Shown piece after piece: positions 54,436 through 63,035 of a stretch of 64,000 nucleotides of DNA. How positions within the stretch are numbered: position 1 is the stretch's first letter; every line of letters begins with the position of its first letter. The notes under the pieces were generated by a model, which made no database searches, had not been told where the DNA came from, and saw nothing but the letters and a program-made list of their open reading frames with translations. A program made the translations under genes and the position numbers. The stretch lies in contig NZ_SSXV01000006.1 in NCBI RefSeq assembly GCF_009469595.2, forward strand, positions 1 through 64,000. The letters are read 5' to 3'. Source of the DNA: Thauera sp. 2A1. GTDB lineage: Bacteria; Pseudomonadota; Gammaproteobacteria; Burkholderiales; Rhodocyclaceae.

Positions 54436-55758
54436 ATGTCCGTCAGCCATCCGTCCGTCCAGCGCGTCCTCACCGGGATCACCCCGTCGGGCACGCCCCA
54501 CCTCGGCAACTATGCGGGGGCGATTCGTCCTGCGATCGCCGCCAGCCGCCAGCCGGGCGTGGAGAGCTTCTACTTCCTGGCCGACTACCACGCGCTGATC
54601 AAGACCACCGACCCGGCGCGCGTGCAGCGCTCGACGCTGGAGATCTCGGCATCCTGGCTGGCTGCCGGGCTGGACACCGAGCGCGTGTGGTTCTACCGCC
54701 AGTCCGACATCCCCGAGATCCCGGAGCTGACCTGGCTGCTTGCCTGTGTCGCGGGCAAGGGCCTGCTCAACCGTGCGCACGCCTACAAGGCTGCGGTGGA
54801 CAAGAACGTCGCCGCCGAGGAGGACCCGGATGCCGGCGTGAACATGGGCCTCTTCATGTACCCGGTGCTGATGGCGGCCGACATCCTGATGTTCAAGTCG
54901 CACAAGGTGCCGGTCGGCCGCGACCAGATCCAGCACATCGAGATGGCGCGCGACATGGCGGCGAGCTTCAACCATCTGTACGGCGAGCACTTCGTGCTGC
55001 CCGAAGCCGAGGTCGATGCCTCGGTGGCGACGCTGCCCGGCCTCGATGGCCGCAAGATGAGCAAGAGCTACGACAACACCATCCCACTGTTCGCGCCCGC
55101 GGCCGAGCTGAAGCGCCTGATCTTTTCCATCGTCACCGACTCGAAGGCGCCCGGCGAACCCAAGGAGGCCGAGGGCTCGGCGCTGTTCCAGCTCTATCAG
55201 GCCTTTGCCACCGCCGAGGAGACGCGCGCGATGCGCACCGCGTTCGAGGAAGGCATCGCCTGGGGCGAGGCCAAGCAGGCGCTGTTCGAACGGGTCGACG
55301 CCGCGGTCGCGCCGATGCGGGTGAAGTACGAGGCGCTGATCGCCGAGCCGCACGTCATCGAGCGCCATTTGCAGGAAGGTGCGGAAAAGGCACGCGCGAT
55401 CGCCACGTCCTTCATGGCTGAACTACGACACGCGGTCGGCCTGCGCAACCTGGCCGTGGCCTTTGCCGCGAAGGCCGCCGACAAGCCGAAGGTGGCACTG
55501 CCCCAGTTCAAGCAGTACCGCGAGGCCGACGGTCGCTTCTACTTCAAGTTCGTCGACGGCGACGGGCGCCTGCTGGTGCAGGGCGCGGGCTTCGACTCGC
55601 CGCGCGACGCCGGGCGCTGCGTCGCCGCCCTGAAGCAGGGCACGCCGTTCCACATCGAGGGTGATGGCATGCATGTGGACGGGGCGCGCATCGGCGACCT
55701 GGCCGACGGCGTGCATGCCGACGAGGTGCGTCGGGCGCTTGCCTCGCTGGCGGCCTGA
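54436..55758 (+). CDS. trpS: Tryptophanyl-tRNA synthetase with C-terminal extension
   Basis: TrpS charges tRNA-Trp. The class I signatures are TPSGTPHLGNY (HIGH-type) and GRKMSKSYDN (KMSKS). The ATP and Trp-binding segments, such as MYPVLMAADILMF and VGRDQIQHIEMARDMA, are intact. The core is about 330 residues; at 440 aa this protein has about 90 extra residues at the C-terminus, including QYREADGRFYFKFVDGDGRL, VQGAGFDSPRDAGRCV and ALKQG. This extra part resembles the YegP/DUF1508 fold. Some betaproteobacterial TrpS proteins have a similar tail. Confidence 0.96.
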   Translation: MSVSHPSVQRVLTGITPSGTPHLGNYAGAIRPAIAASRQPGVESFYFLADYHALIKTTDPARVQRSTLEISASWLAAGLDTERVWFYRQSDIPEIPELTWLLACVAGKGLLNRAHAYKAAVDKNVAAEEDPDAGVNMGLFMYPVLMAADILMFKSHKVPVGRDQIQHIEMARDMAASFNHLYGEHFVLPEAEVDASVATLPGLDGRKMSKSYDNTIPLFAPAAELKRLIFSIVTDSKAPGEPKEAEGSALFQLYQAFATAEETRAMRTAFEEGIAWGEAKQALFERVDAAVAPMRVKYEALIAEPHVIERHLQEGAEKARAIATSFMAELRHAVGLRNLAVAFAAKAADKPKVALPQFKQYREADGRFYFKFVDGDGRLLVQGAGFDSPRDAGRCVAALKQGTPFHIEGDGMHVDGARIGDLADGVHADEVRRALASLAA

Positions 55759-55820
55759 AGCGCAGGCGCCCGGTTTCCCCTGGAGCCGCGGCCAGGTCCG
55801 CGCCCACCGCAGCCCCTCCC

Positions 55821-55860
55821 GTGGGAGCGCCGACGGCCGCGATCAGGTCCGCACGGGAAG
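55821..55860. repeat. Degenerate REP-like element
   Basis: GTGGGAGCGCCGACGGCCGCGATC resembles the REP core in its 5' GTGGGAGCG and 3' CGCGATC, but the centre differs. It lies between trpS and the penicillin-binding-protein gene. Confidence 0.4.
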
Positions 55861-55955
55861 GCGGCGCCAACGCGGCCCTCGTCAGCCGCCGATGGCATTC
55901 CTGTCACGGAATGCCGGATAATTGATGCAGCGCAAAAACTAGAAGATTGTTGTCC

Positions 55956-58900
55956 GTGACCCCCGACGTTCCACAAGCAGAACCTGATCCCGCCCCGATC
56001 GACCCGGTCGCACCCGCCCCCGCCGCAGCGACCGACGGGAGCCCCCCGACATCGGCGCCGCCGCCGCGCGGCCGGCCGCGCCCCGGCTTCTTCCGCCTGC
56101 TACGCTGGCTGACCCTCATCGTCCTGCTCGTCGGCCTCACCGCGGTCGCCATCCTGATCACCGACGAAGTCGTCAGCTCGCGGCTGCAGGCGCGCTACAT
56201 CAGCCGCTATGCCGCCACCCTGGACTACGGTCTGGTAGAAGGCGCGAGCGATGCGATCCGCTTCCCGACGCATGGCCCCTTCGACCGCCGCATGGGGTAT
56301 GCCGATCTCCCGGTCATCGCCCAGCGCCTGACCGAGCGTGGCTTTGCCATCACGCAGCAGGTGCGCTTCTCCGACGAGCTGATGAAATACACCGGTCGCG
56401 GCTTCTTCCCGCCCTATCGCGAGAAGACCCATGCCGGCCTCGATCTGGCCGACTGCCGCGGCGAGCCGCTGTACCAGTTCCGCTACCCGTACCGGCACTA
56501 CGACGGCTTCGCTGCCGTGCCGCCGCTGGTGGGGCAGGCGCTGATGTTCATCGAGAACCGCGACCTGCTGGACGAATCGCGCCCCCGGCTCAACCCGGCG
56601 GTGGACTGGGTGCGCTTCTCGCGCGCGGTGCTGGGCCAGATCGGGCGCATGGTCAATCAGGACCTCGACGCCCCCGGCGGCAGCACCCTGGCGACGCAGA
56701 TCGAGAAATATCGCCATTCGCCCGACGGCGTAACCTACGACGCGCGCGAGAAGCTGCGGCAGATGGTGTCGGCCAGCGTGCGTGCCTACCGCAATGGCGA
56801 GGAAACGCTGCCGGTGCGCCGTGAACTGCTGCTCGACTACCTGAACACCGTGCCGCTGTCGGCGGCGCCGGGCCACGGCGAAGTCAATGGCCTGGGCGAC
56901 GGCCTGTGGGTGTGGTTCGGTGCCGATTTCGACAAGGTCAACGCACTGCTTTCCGCGCCGCCTGCCGACGGCAGCACGCTGGCGGCGCAGGGCCGTGCGC
57001 TGCGCCAGGTGGTGGCGCTGATGATCGCGCACCGCCGGCCGTCCTTCTATCTTTCGCGCAGTGGCCGCGACGACCTCGCCCAGCTCACCGACAGCTACGT
57101 GCGCCTGCTTGCGGAGGCGAGGCTCGTCGCGCCCGCGCTGCGCGACGCGGCGCTCGCCGAGCCGTTGAAGTTCCGCGATCTGGTGAAGGATCCGGCGGTG
57201 CTGCCGGCCGACCTCGGCAAGGGCGCGACGGCGATCCGCACGCGGCTGGCGGGCATGCTCGACGCCTCGCTGTACGAGCTGGACCGCTTCGACCTCGACG
57301 CCACGGCGACGCTGGATGGCCCGCTGCAGCAGGCGGTGAGCGACTTCCTCGGCAAGCTGCGCGACCCCGCGTTCGCCCGCAGCCAGGGCCTGATCGGCGA
57401 GCGCATGCTCACGCCGGAGCGCATCGACGCCGTGCGCTACAGCTTCAACCTGGTGGAGCGCACGCCCGGCGGCAACCGCGTGCGGGTGCAGACCGACACA
57501 TCCGACCAGCTTTTCGACATCAACGAGAGCAGCAAGCTCGAGCTGGGCTCCACCGCCAAGCTGCGCGTGCTGGCCACGTATCTCGAGATCGTTGCCGAAC
57601 TGCATGGCCGCTTTGCCGGCCAGTCGGCTGCGGACCTGCGCCGCGTCGAGGTCGCGCAGCGCGACAACATCTCACGCTGGGCGATCGACTACCTCGCCCA
57701 TGCCGCCGATCGCAGCCTGCCGGCGATGCTCGAAGCGGCCCTCGAACGCCACTATTCGGCCAGTCCCGGCGAAAGCTTCTTCACCGGTGGCGGCGTGCAC
57801 ACTTTCAGCAACTTCAACGCCTCGGACGACGGTCGCAGCCCGACGATGCGCGAGGCCTTGCAGGGGTCGATCAACCTGCCCTTCGTGCGCCTGATGCGCG
57901 ACGTCGTGCGCCACACCATGTACCAGGTGCCGGGCAGCACCGCCCAATTGCTCGACGACGCCGACGACCCGCGGCGCATGGAATACCTTGCCCGCTTCGC
58001 CGACCGCGAAGGCCAGGTCTTCCTGCGCCGCTTCTGGCGCAAATACCAGGGCAAGACGCCGGACGAGGTGCAGGAAGCCTTCCTCGACGGCCTGCGCCCC
58101 GGCGCCGAGCGCCTCGCCGCGGTGTTCCGCTACCTGTCGCCGCAGGCCTCGCCGGACGAGCTGGCCGCCTTCCTGCGCAAGCGCCTGGACGATGCCGAGC
58201 TGACGTCCGCGCGTGTCGAGCAGCTCTACAAGCGCACCGCGCCCGAAGCCTACGACCTGCCGGATCGCGGCTATGTCGCCCGCGTGCATCCACTGGAGCT
58301 GTGGCTGGTCGGCTATCTGTCGGCCAAACCGGAGGCGAGCTGGCAGGAGGCGGTGGACGCGAGCGCCGAGGAACGCCAGGAGGTCTATCGCTGGCTGTTC
58401 CGCACCCGCTTCAAGGGGGCGCAGGATTCGCGCATCTACACCATGCTGGAAGTCGAAGCCTTCCTCGACATCCACCGGCGCTGGGCACGCCTGGGCTATC
58501 CCTTCGACCACCTGGTGCCGTCCTATGCCACTGCGCTCGGCAGTTCGGGCGACCGGCCGGCGGCGCTGGCCGACCTGATGGGCATCATCGTCAATGGCGG
58601 CGTGCGCCTGCCCACTGCGCGCATCGAAAGCCTGCGCTTCGCTGCCGACACGCCGTATGAGACGCGCTTTGCGCGCCGCGCCGCGGAGGGCGAGCGGGTG
58701 ATGGCGCCCGAAGTGGCGGCGGCGCTGCGCAATGCGCTGTCCGAGGTGGTGGAGGGCGGTACCGCGCGGCGGTTGTCGGGCGCGTTCAAGCTCGCCGACG
58801 GCACTGCGCTGGTGGTGGGCGGCAAGACCGGCACCGGCGACAACCGCATCGCCATCGGCCGCGGCGGCGCCAAGGGGCTGGCGCTCAACCGCACCGCGAC

Positions 58901-59150
58901 CTTCGTGTTCTACATCGGCGAGAACCATTTCGGCACGCTGACGGCCTACGTGATCGGCCCCGAGGCGTCAGGCTACCGCTTCACGTCCGGTCTGCCGGTG
59001 CAGATCCTGAAGTCCATGGGGTCGATGCTGCTGCCTCATCTCGAGCCGCATGCCAGCGGCGGCTGCGCGGCGCCGAGGCTTGAGCCGGCGGGCGCGGCCG
59101 GCAATAATCCGGCGCTCCCCGCCACAACGACAGAGATCAAAGATGATTGA
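55956..59150 (+). CDS. Bifunctional transglycosylase/transpeptidase-like (class A PBP-like) protein
   Basis: This 1064-aa membrane-anchored protein has an Ala/Pro-rich cytoplasmic tail, one membrane segment (about residues 50-70) and a GT51-like domain with LMFIENRDLLD and GGSTLATQIEK. A long spacer precedes the transpeptidase motifs: SxxK as ELGSTAKL, SxN as QGSINLPF and KTG as GGKTGTGDN. The 'ENRD' in place of 'EDR.F' and the wide spacing make it divergent from PBP1a/1b/1c. The likely start is the GTG at 55956; an in-frame TTG lies at 55947. It overlaps the ridA start by 8 bases. Its cell-wall role is inferred. Confidence 0.8.
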   Translation: MTPDVPQAEPDPAPIDPVAPAPAAATDGSPPTSAPPPRGRPRPGFFRLLRWLTLIVLLVGLTAVAILITDEVVSSRLQARYISRYAATLDYGLVEGASDAIRFPTHGPFDRRMGYADLPVIAQRLTERGFAITQQVRFSDELMKYTGRGFFPPYREKTHAGLDLADCRGEPLYQFRYPYRHYDGFAAVPPLVGQALMFIENRDLLDESRPRLNPAVDWVRFSRAVLGQIGRMVNQDLDAPGGSTLATQIEKYRHSPDGVTYDAREKLRQMVSASVRAYRNGEETLPVRRELLLDYLNTVPLSAAPGHGEVNGLGDGLWVWFGADFDKVNALLSAPPADGSTLAAQGRALRQVVALMIAHRRPSFYLSRSGRDDLAQLTDSYVRLLAEARLVAPALRDAALAEPLKFRDLVKDPAVLPADLGKGATAIRTRLAGMLDASLYELDRFDLDATATLDGPLQQAVSDFLGKLRDPAFARSQGLIGERMLTPERIDAVRYSFNLVERTPGGNRVRVQTDTSDQLFDINESSKLELGSTAKLRVLATYLEIVAELHGRFAGQSAADLRRVEVAQRDNISRWAIDYLAHAADRSLPAMLEAALERHYSASPGESFFTGGGVHTFSNFNASDDGRSPTMREALQGSINLPFVRLMRDVVRHTMYQVPGSTAQLLDDADDPRRMEYLARFADREGQVFLRRFWRKYQGKTPDEVQEAFLDGLRPGAERLAAVFRYLSPQASPDELAAFLRKRLDDAELTSARVEQLYKRTAPEAYDLPDRGYVARVHPLELWLVGYLSAKPEASWQEAVDASAEERQEVYRWLFRTRFKGAQDSRIYTMLEVEAFLDIHRRWARLGYPFDHLVPSYATALGSSGDRPAALADLMGIIVNGGVRLPTARIESLRFAADTPYETRFARRAAEGERVMAPEVAAALRNALSEVVEGGTARRLSGAFKLADGTALVVGGKTGTGDNRIAIGRGGAKGLALNRTATFVFYIGENHFGTLTAYVIGPEASGYRFTSGLPVQILKSMGSMLLPHLEPHASGGCAAPRLEPAGAAGNNPALPATTTEIKDD

Positions 59151-59538
59151 ACGCCAAGCCATCATCCCGCAGGGGATGGAATACGTGTACGACCGCATCC
59201 ACTACGCGCCGGCGGTGCGCGTGGGCGACACGATCTACGTGTCCGGCCAGATCGGCCGCGACGACGACGGCCAGCTGGTGGAAGGCACCGAGGCGCAGAT
59301 CGTGCAGGCCTTCGAGAACCTCAAGAAGGTGCTCGCGGCGGCCGGTGCGCAGTTGAGCGACATCGTCGATCTCACCACGTTCCACACCGACATGCGCGAC
59401 CTGCAGTTGTTCATGAAGGTCAGGGATCGCTACCTGACGCAGGACTTCCCGGCGTGGACGGCCATTGGCGCGGCCTCGCTCGGCGGCGCGCCGGGCTATC
59501 TCATCGAGATCAAGGCGGTGGCGGTGCTGCGGCGCTGA
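59143..59538 (+). CDS. RidA family enamine/imine deaminase
   Basis: This 131-aa RidA (YjgF/UK114) family protein typically hydrolyses reactive enamines such as 2-aminoacrylate. Key segments are VGDTIYVSGQIGRD, QAFENLKKVLAAAGA and the C-terminal GAPGYLIEIKAVAVL. The Arg that contacts the substrate carboxylate in canonical RidA ('P.R') is not present in the usual place (TTFHTDMRDL, WTAIGAASLGG), so this may be a subfamily with another substrate. It overlaps the upstream stop codon by 8 bases. Confidence 0.85.
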   Translation: MIERQAIIPQGMEYVYDRIHYAPAVRVGDTIYVSGQIGRDDDGQLVEGTEAQIVQAFENLKKVLAAAGAQLSDIVDLTTFHTDMRDLQLFMKVRDRYLTQDFPAWTAIGAASLGGAPGYLIEIKAVAVLRR

Positions 59539-59563
59539 GGCGCGCACTGCTGCGTCCTGAGCG

Positions 59564-60037
59564 TTGGCCATCCAGCCCAGGCTCCGCTCGCTGCCCGATC
59601 GGCTGCGCCAGATCGCGCTGTTCGAGATCGGCGGCCTGCTGCTGATCACGCCGCCCTTCGCGTTGCTGAGCGGTGTGCCGGTGACGGAATCACTCGGCCT
59701 GCTGGCGGTGCTGGCGTTGATGGCGGCGGTGTGGAACGGCGCCTACAACACCGCCTTCGACTGGTTCGAAGGCCGGCTCACCGGCCGCACGGCCGACCGC
59801 CGGCCGTTCCGCCTGCGCTGCCTGCATGCGGTGGGCTTCGAGACCGGCCTGCTGCTGATGACGCTGCCGGTCATCGTGTGGTGGACCGGCATGGGCTGGG
59901 TCGATGCGCTCGTGGCCGACATCGGCCTGGCGGCCGGCTACACGGTGTATGCCCTGGTGTTCAACCTGGGCTACGACCGCATCTTCCCGATAACGCCGGC
60001 GGTGCGGCCCGGGGCAGAGGCGAGGCCACGCGACTGA
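59564..60037 (+). CDS. PACE efflux family transporter
   Basis: This 157-aa inner-membrane protein has four hydrophobic segments in two tandem repeats of the PACE (chlorhexidine efflux, AceI) domain. Repeat 1 contains IALFEIGGLLLITPPFALL and VWNGAYNTAFDWFEG; repeat 2 contains AVGFETGLLLMTLPVIVWW and VYALVFNLGYDRIFP. Conserved Glu residues (ALFEIGG and GFETG) and the N-Y-x-x-x-D-W motif are present. Start is TTG at 59564, with CTGAG upstream. It probably exports hydrophobic cations or polyamine-like molecules. Confidence 0.87.
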   Translation: MAIQPRLRSLPDRLRQIALFEIGGLLLITPPFALLSGVPVTESLGLLAVLALMAAVWNGAYNTAFDWFEGRLTGRTADRRPFRLRCLHAVGFETGLLLMTLPVIVWWTGMGWVDALVADIGLAAGYTVYALVFNLGYDRIFPITPAVRPGAEARPRD

Positions 60038-60140
60038 TCCCGTGTTCAGCATCGATTTCCCGGTTTGGCAGCGCGCAGCCAGCGCTGCAATCTCCTTCCT
60101 CGCCGCCTGACTTGCGCCGCATCATTGCCCGGACCCTCCA

Positions 60141-61166
60141 GTGACTGCTCTACCCTTTTCCGTGCCCGATGCCGACCTCACACGGCTCAATACCTTCGGC
60201 CTGCCCGCGCATGCGGGGAGGCTCGTCCGTGTGACGACCGCCGAGCAACTGCGGGCTCTGGCCGCTGAAACCTGCTGGGCTGCGACGCCGAGGCTGGTGC
60301 TGGGTGGAGGCAGCAACCTGATCTTCACCGGCGATTTTGCCGGCACGGTGCTGAAGGTGGAGATCGGCGGCCGCCGGCTGGTGGGCGAGGATGAAGAGGG
60401 CTGGATCGTCGAGGCCGGCGCCGGCGAAAACTGGCACGATTTCGTGCGCTGGACGCTGGCGCAGGGCTGGCCCGGGCTGGAGAACCTGTCGCTGATTCCG
60501 GGCACGGTAGGCGCGGCGCCGATCCAGAACATCGGCGCCTATGGTCTGGAGATGGCGGAGCGCTTCGAGTCGCTCGATGCGATGGAGCTGGCGACCGGGG
60601 CGGCGCGCGTCTTTACTGCGGCGGACTGTGCCTTCGGCTATCGCGACAGTGTGTTCAAGCGCAACCCCGGGCGCTGGCTGGTGACGGCGGTGCGCTTCCG
60701 GCTGCCGAAGCGCTGGGCGCCGGTGACGCGTTATGCGGATGTGGCGCGCGAGCTGGAAGCGCAGGGCATCGCGCAGCCGACTGCGCTGCAGGTGTCCGAT
60801 GCGGTGATCGCGATCCGCCGCCGCAAGCTGCCCGATCCGGCGGTGATCGGCAACGCGGGCAGCTTCTTCAAGAATCCGGTGGTGGATGTGGCGACCCATG
60901 CGCGGCTGGCAGCGGCACACCCCGGCATGCCGGCCTATCCGCAGGCCGACGGTAGCGTGAAGCTGGCGGCGGGCTGGCTGATCGAGCAGGCGGGCTGGAA
61001 GGGCCGCGATCTCGGGCCGGTGGGCTGCTTCGAGCGCCAGGCGCTGGTGCTGGTCAATCGCGGCGGCGCCACCGGGGCCGACGTACGGCGCATCGCGGCG
61101 GCGATTCAGGCCGAGGTGCTGGCGCGCTTTGGGGTCGGGATCGAGCCGGAGCCGGTGTTCGTTTGA
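60141..61166 (+). CDS. murB: UDP-N-acetylenolpyruvoylglucosamine reductase
   Basis: MurB reduces UDP-GlcNAc-enolpyruvate to UDP-MurNAc using FAD and NADPH. At 341 aa it is the long (type I, E. coli-like) form. [41 protein letters not shown] and the catalytic Ser in NAGSFFKNP are all present, with [14 protein letters not shown] start at 60141. It is the third cell-envelope gene in this stretch, after the PBP-like gene. Confidence 0.96.
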   Translation: MTALPFSVPDADLTRLNTFGLPAHAGRLVRVTTAEQLRALAAETCWAATPRLVLGGGSNLIFTGDFAGTVLKVEIGGRRLVGEDEEGWIVEAGAGENWHDFVRWTLAQGWPGLENLSLIPGTVGAAPIQNIGAYGLEMAERFESLDAMELATGAARVFTAADCAFGYRDSVFKRNPGRWLVTAVRFRLPKRWAPVTRYADVARELEAQGIAQPTALQVSDAVIAIRRRKLPDPAVIGNAGSFFKNPVVDVATHARLAAAHPGMPAYPQADGSVKLAAGWLIEQAGWKGRDLGPVGCFERQALVLVNRGGATGADVRRIAAAIQAEVLARFGVGIEPEPVFV

Positions 61167-61202
61167 GTCGCGGTTTGCCGTTGTGGCTTGGGGGCGCTAA
61201 GC

Positions 61203-61305
61203 GCCGGGCGCGCCGGGTATTCGCTCCGAGGGCTGCGGAACTCGCCTGCGCTGCGCTTGGCTCAAACAGTCCTCGCCCTCTCCGCGAATACCCGGCACGC
61301 CCGGC
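61203..61305. repeat. Large hairpin repeat with 22-bp arms
   Basis: Arms 61203-61224 and 61284-61305 are complementary at 21 of 22 positions (core CGGGTATTCGC), and the 59-nt middle includes GCGGAACTCGCCTGCGCTGC and GAGGGC/GCCCTC, which extends pairing. The middle resembles a dispersed intergenic sequence frequent in betaproteobacterial genomes. It lies just after murB. Confidence 0.7.
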
Positions 61306-61353
61306 TTGGCATGGGTGCGACTTCAGGCGCCCTGTATTTCTTCGGAGTGACAC

Positions 61354-61370
61354 TGCACTGTTGCGGTGCG
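61354..61370. promoter_or_regulatory. NtrC-type enhancer site upstream of urtA
   Basis: TGCACT-GTTGC-GGTGCG fits TGCACC-N5-GGTGCA with two mismatches, 166 bp upstream of the sigma-54 promoter. Isolated half-sites (GGTGC) occur at 61418 and 61439. Confidence 0.65.
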
Positions 61371-61535
61371 CCTGGTCTGCCGCACCGCATCAAGCTTGGG
61401 CGCCGGTCGGTCGCCGGTGCGATCCTCTATCCGCCGTGGTGCATCCGCGCTGAAAACGGGTGCTGCCGCCCAAGTGGCTGTGTTGCCGGTGGTTTTATAT
61501 CCGTTCCGGATCTTTGGCGTGCTCGCTGCGACACG

Positions 61536-61551
61536 TGGCACGCCCTTTGCT
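61536..61551 (+). promoter_or_regulatory. Perfect sigma-54 promoter of the urea transporter operon
   Basis: TGGCACG-CCCT-TTGCT matches the TGGCACG-N4-TTGCW consensus at every defined base. The start site would be near 61562, about 52 bases before the urtA ATG. Confidence 0.9.
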
Positions 61552-61614
61552 GTTAGCTGACCGACAACGCGTTTTGCCGTTGTGCATCTCTCAGCTCACA
61601 ACAAGGGGTCGTCC

Positions 61615-62868
61615 ATGAACCGTCGCAATTTCGTCAAAGCGCTCACGCTGTCCGCTTCCATCGCCGCCATCGGCCTGCCCGTCGGGGCGCACGCGGCCGA
61701 CACCATCAAGGTCGGCATCCTGCATTCGCTGTCGGGGACGATGGCGATCTCCGAGACCGCGCTGAAGAACGTGGCGCTGATGACGATCGAGGAGATCAAC
61801 GCCAAGGGCGGCGTGATGGGCAAGAAGCTTGAGCCGGTGGTGGTCGATCCGGCGTCCAACTGGCCGCTGTTCGCCGAGAAGGCGCGCCAGTTGGTGGCGC
61901 AGGACAAGGTCGCGGCGGTGTTCGGCTGCTGGACCTCGGTGTCGCGCAAGTCGGTGAATCCGGTGTTCAAGGAGCTCAACGGCCTGCTGTTCTACCCGGT
62001 GCAGTACGAAGGCGAGGAACTGGAGAAGAACGTCTTCTACACCGGCGCCGCGCCCAACCAGCAGGCGATCCCGGCGGTGGAGTACCTGATGAGCGAGGAG
62101 GGCGGCGCCGCCAAGCGCTTCGTGCTGCTCGGCACCGACTACGTGTATCCGCGCACCACCAACAAGATCCTGCGCGCCTTCCTCAAGAGCAAGGGCGTGG
62201 CCGATGCGGACATCATGGAGGACTACACCCCCTTCGGCCATTCCGACTATCAGACCATCATCGCCAACATCAAGAAGTTCGCCGCGGCGGGCAAGAAGAC
62301 GGCGGTGATCTCGACGATCAACGGTGACTCCAATGTGCCTTTCTACAAGGAACTCGGCAACGCCGGCCTCAAGGCCACCGACGTGCCGGTGGTGGCGTTC
62401 TCGGTCGGCGAAGAGGAGCTGCGCGGCGTCGATACGAAGCCCCTGGTCGGCCACCTGGCGGCGTGGAACTACTTCATGTCGTTGAAGAACCCGGAGAACG
62501 CGGCCTTCGTGAAGAAGTATCGCGACTGGGCGAAGAAGAACGGCGTGCCCAACGCCGACACCGTGGTCACCAACGACCCGATGGAGGCGACCTACGTCGG
62601 CATCTACATGTGGAAGCAGGCGGTGGAGAAGGCCAAGTCCACCGACACCGACAAGGTCATCGCCGCGCTTGGCGGCCAGACGGTCAAGGCGCCGTCCGGC
62701 TTCACGCTGACCATGGACAAGACCAACCACCACCTGCACAAGCCGGTGTACATCGGCGAAGTGCGCGGCGACGGCCAGTTCGACGTGGTGTGGAAGACGA
62801 AGGAGCCGATCCGCGCCCAGCCCTGGAGCCCGTTCATCCCGGGCAACGAGTCCAAGCAGGGGATCTGA
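61615..62868 (+). CDS. urtA: Urea ABC transporter substrate-binding protein
   Basis: UrtA is the periplasmic urea-binding protein. The 417-aa precursor has a twin-arginine type signal (MNRRNFVKALTLSASIAAIGLP). Mature segments KVGILHSLSGTMAISET, FGCWTSVSRKSVNPVFKELNGLLFYPVQYEGEE-type residues and VLLGTDYVYPRTTNKIL are diagnostic of UrtA rather than LivK. HHLHKPVYIGEV near the C-terminus also fits. AAGGGG precedes the ATG at 61615. urtB follows 167 bases downstream. Confidence 0.97.
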   Translation: MNRRNFVKALTLSASIAAIGLPVGAHAADTIKVGILHSLSGTMAISETALKNVALMTIEEINAKGGVMGKKLEPVVVDPASNWPLFAEKARQLVAQDKVAAVFGCWTSVSRKSVNPVFKELNGLLFYPVQYEGEELEKNVFYTGAAPNQQAIPAVEYLMSEEGGAAKRFVLLGTDYVYPRTTNKILRAFLKSKGVADADIMEDYTPFGHSDYQTIIANIKKFAAAGKKTAVISTINGDSNVPFYKELGNAGLKATDVPVVAFSVGEEELRGVDTKPLVGHLAAWNYFMSLKNPENAAFVKKYRDWAKKNGVPNADTVVTNDPMEATYVGIYMWKQAVEKAKSTDTDKVIAALGGQTVKAPSGFTLTMDKTNHHLHKPVYIGEVRGDGQFDVVWKTKEPIRAQPWSPFIPGNESKQGI

Positions 62869-63035
62869 GTCGCGACCTGCGGGCCTGACGTGTTTCTTCT
62901 CGGGGCCGGCTGGTCTGCCCGGCCCCGCGGTGGAGGGCGAGTCCACCGTGTGTGCGCAGACCGTTTCTCTCCTCCCGTGCAGCGCCTTGGGGCCGGCTCC
63001 GGCCGGCCCGTCTTTCCCTACGGATGGGAATCCAG

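Larger units (their letters stand above)
61167..61614. other. Non-coding gap: dispersed repeat and urtA control region
   Basis: The first part (to about 61310) is a large hairpin repeat; the second part carries an NtrC-type site and a sigma-54 promoter. No gene is supported here. Confidence 0.7.
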
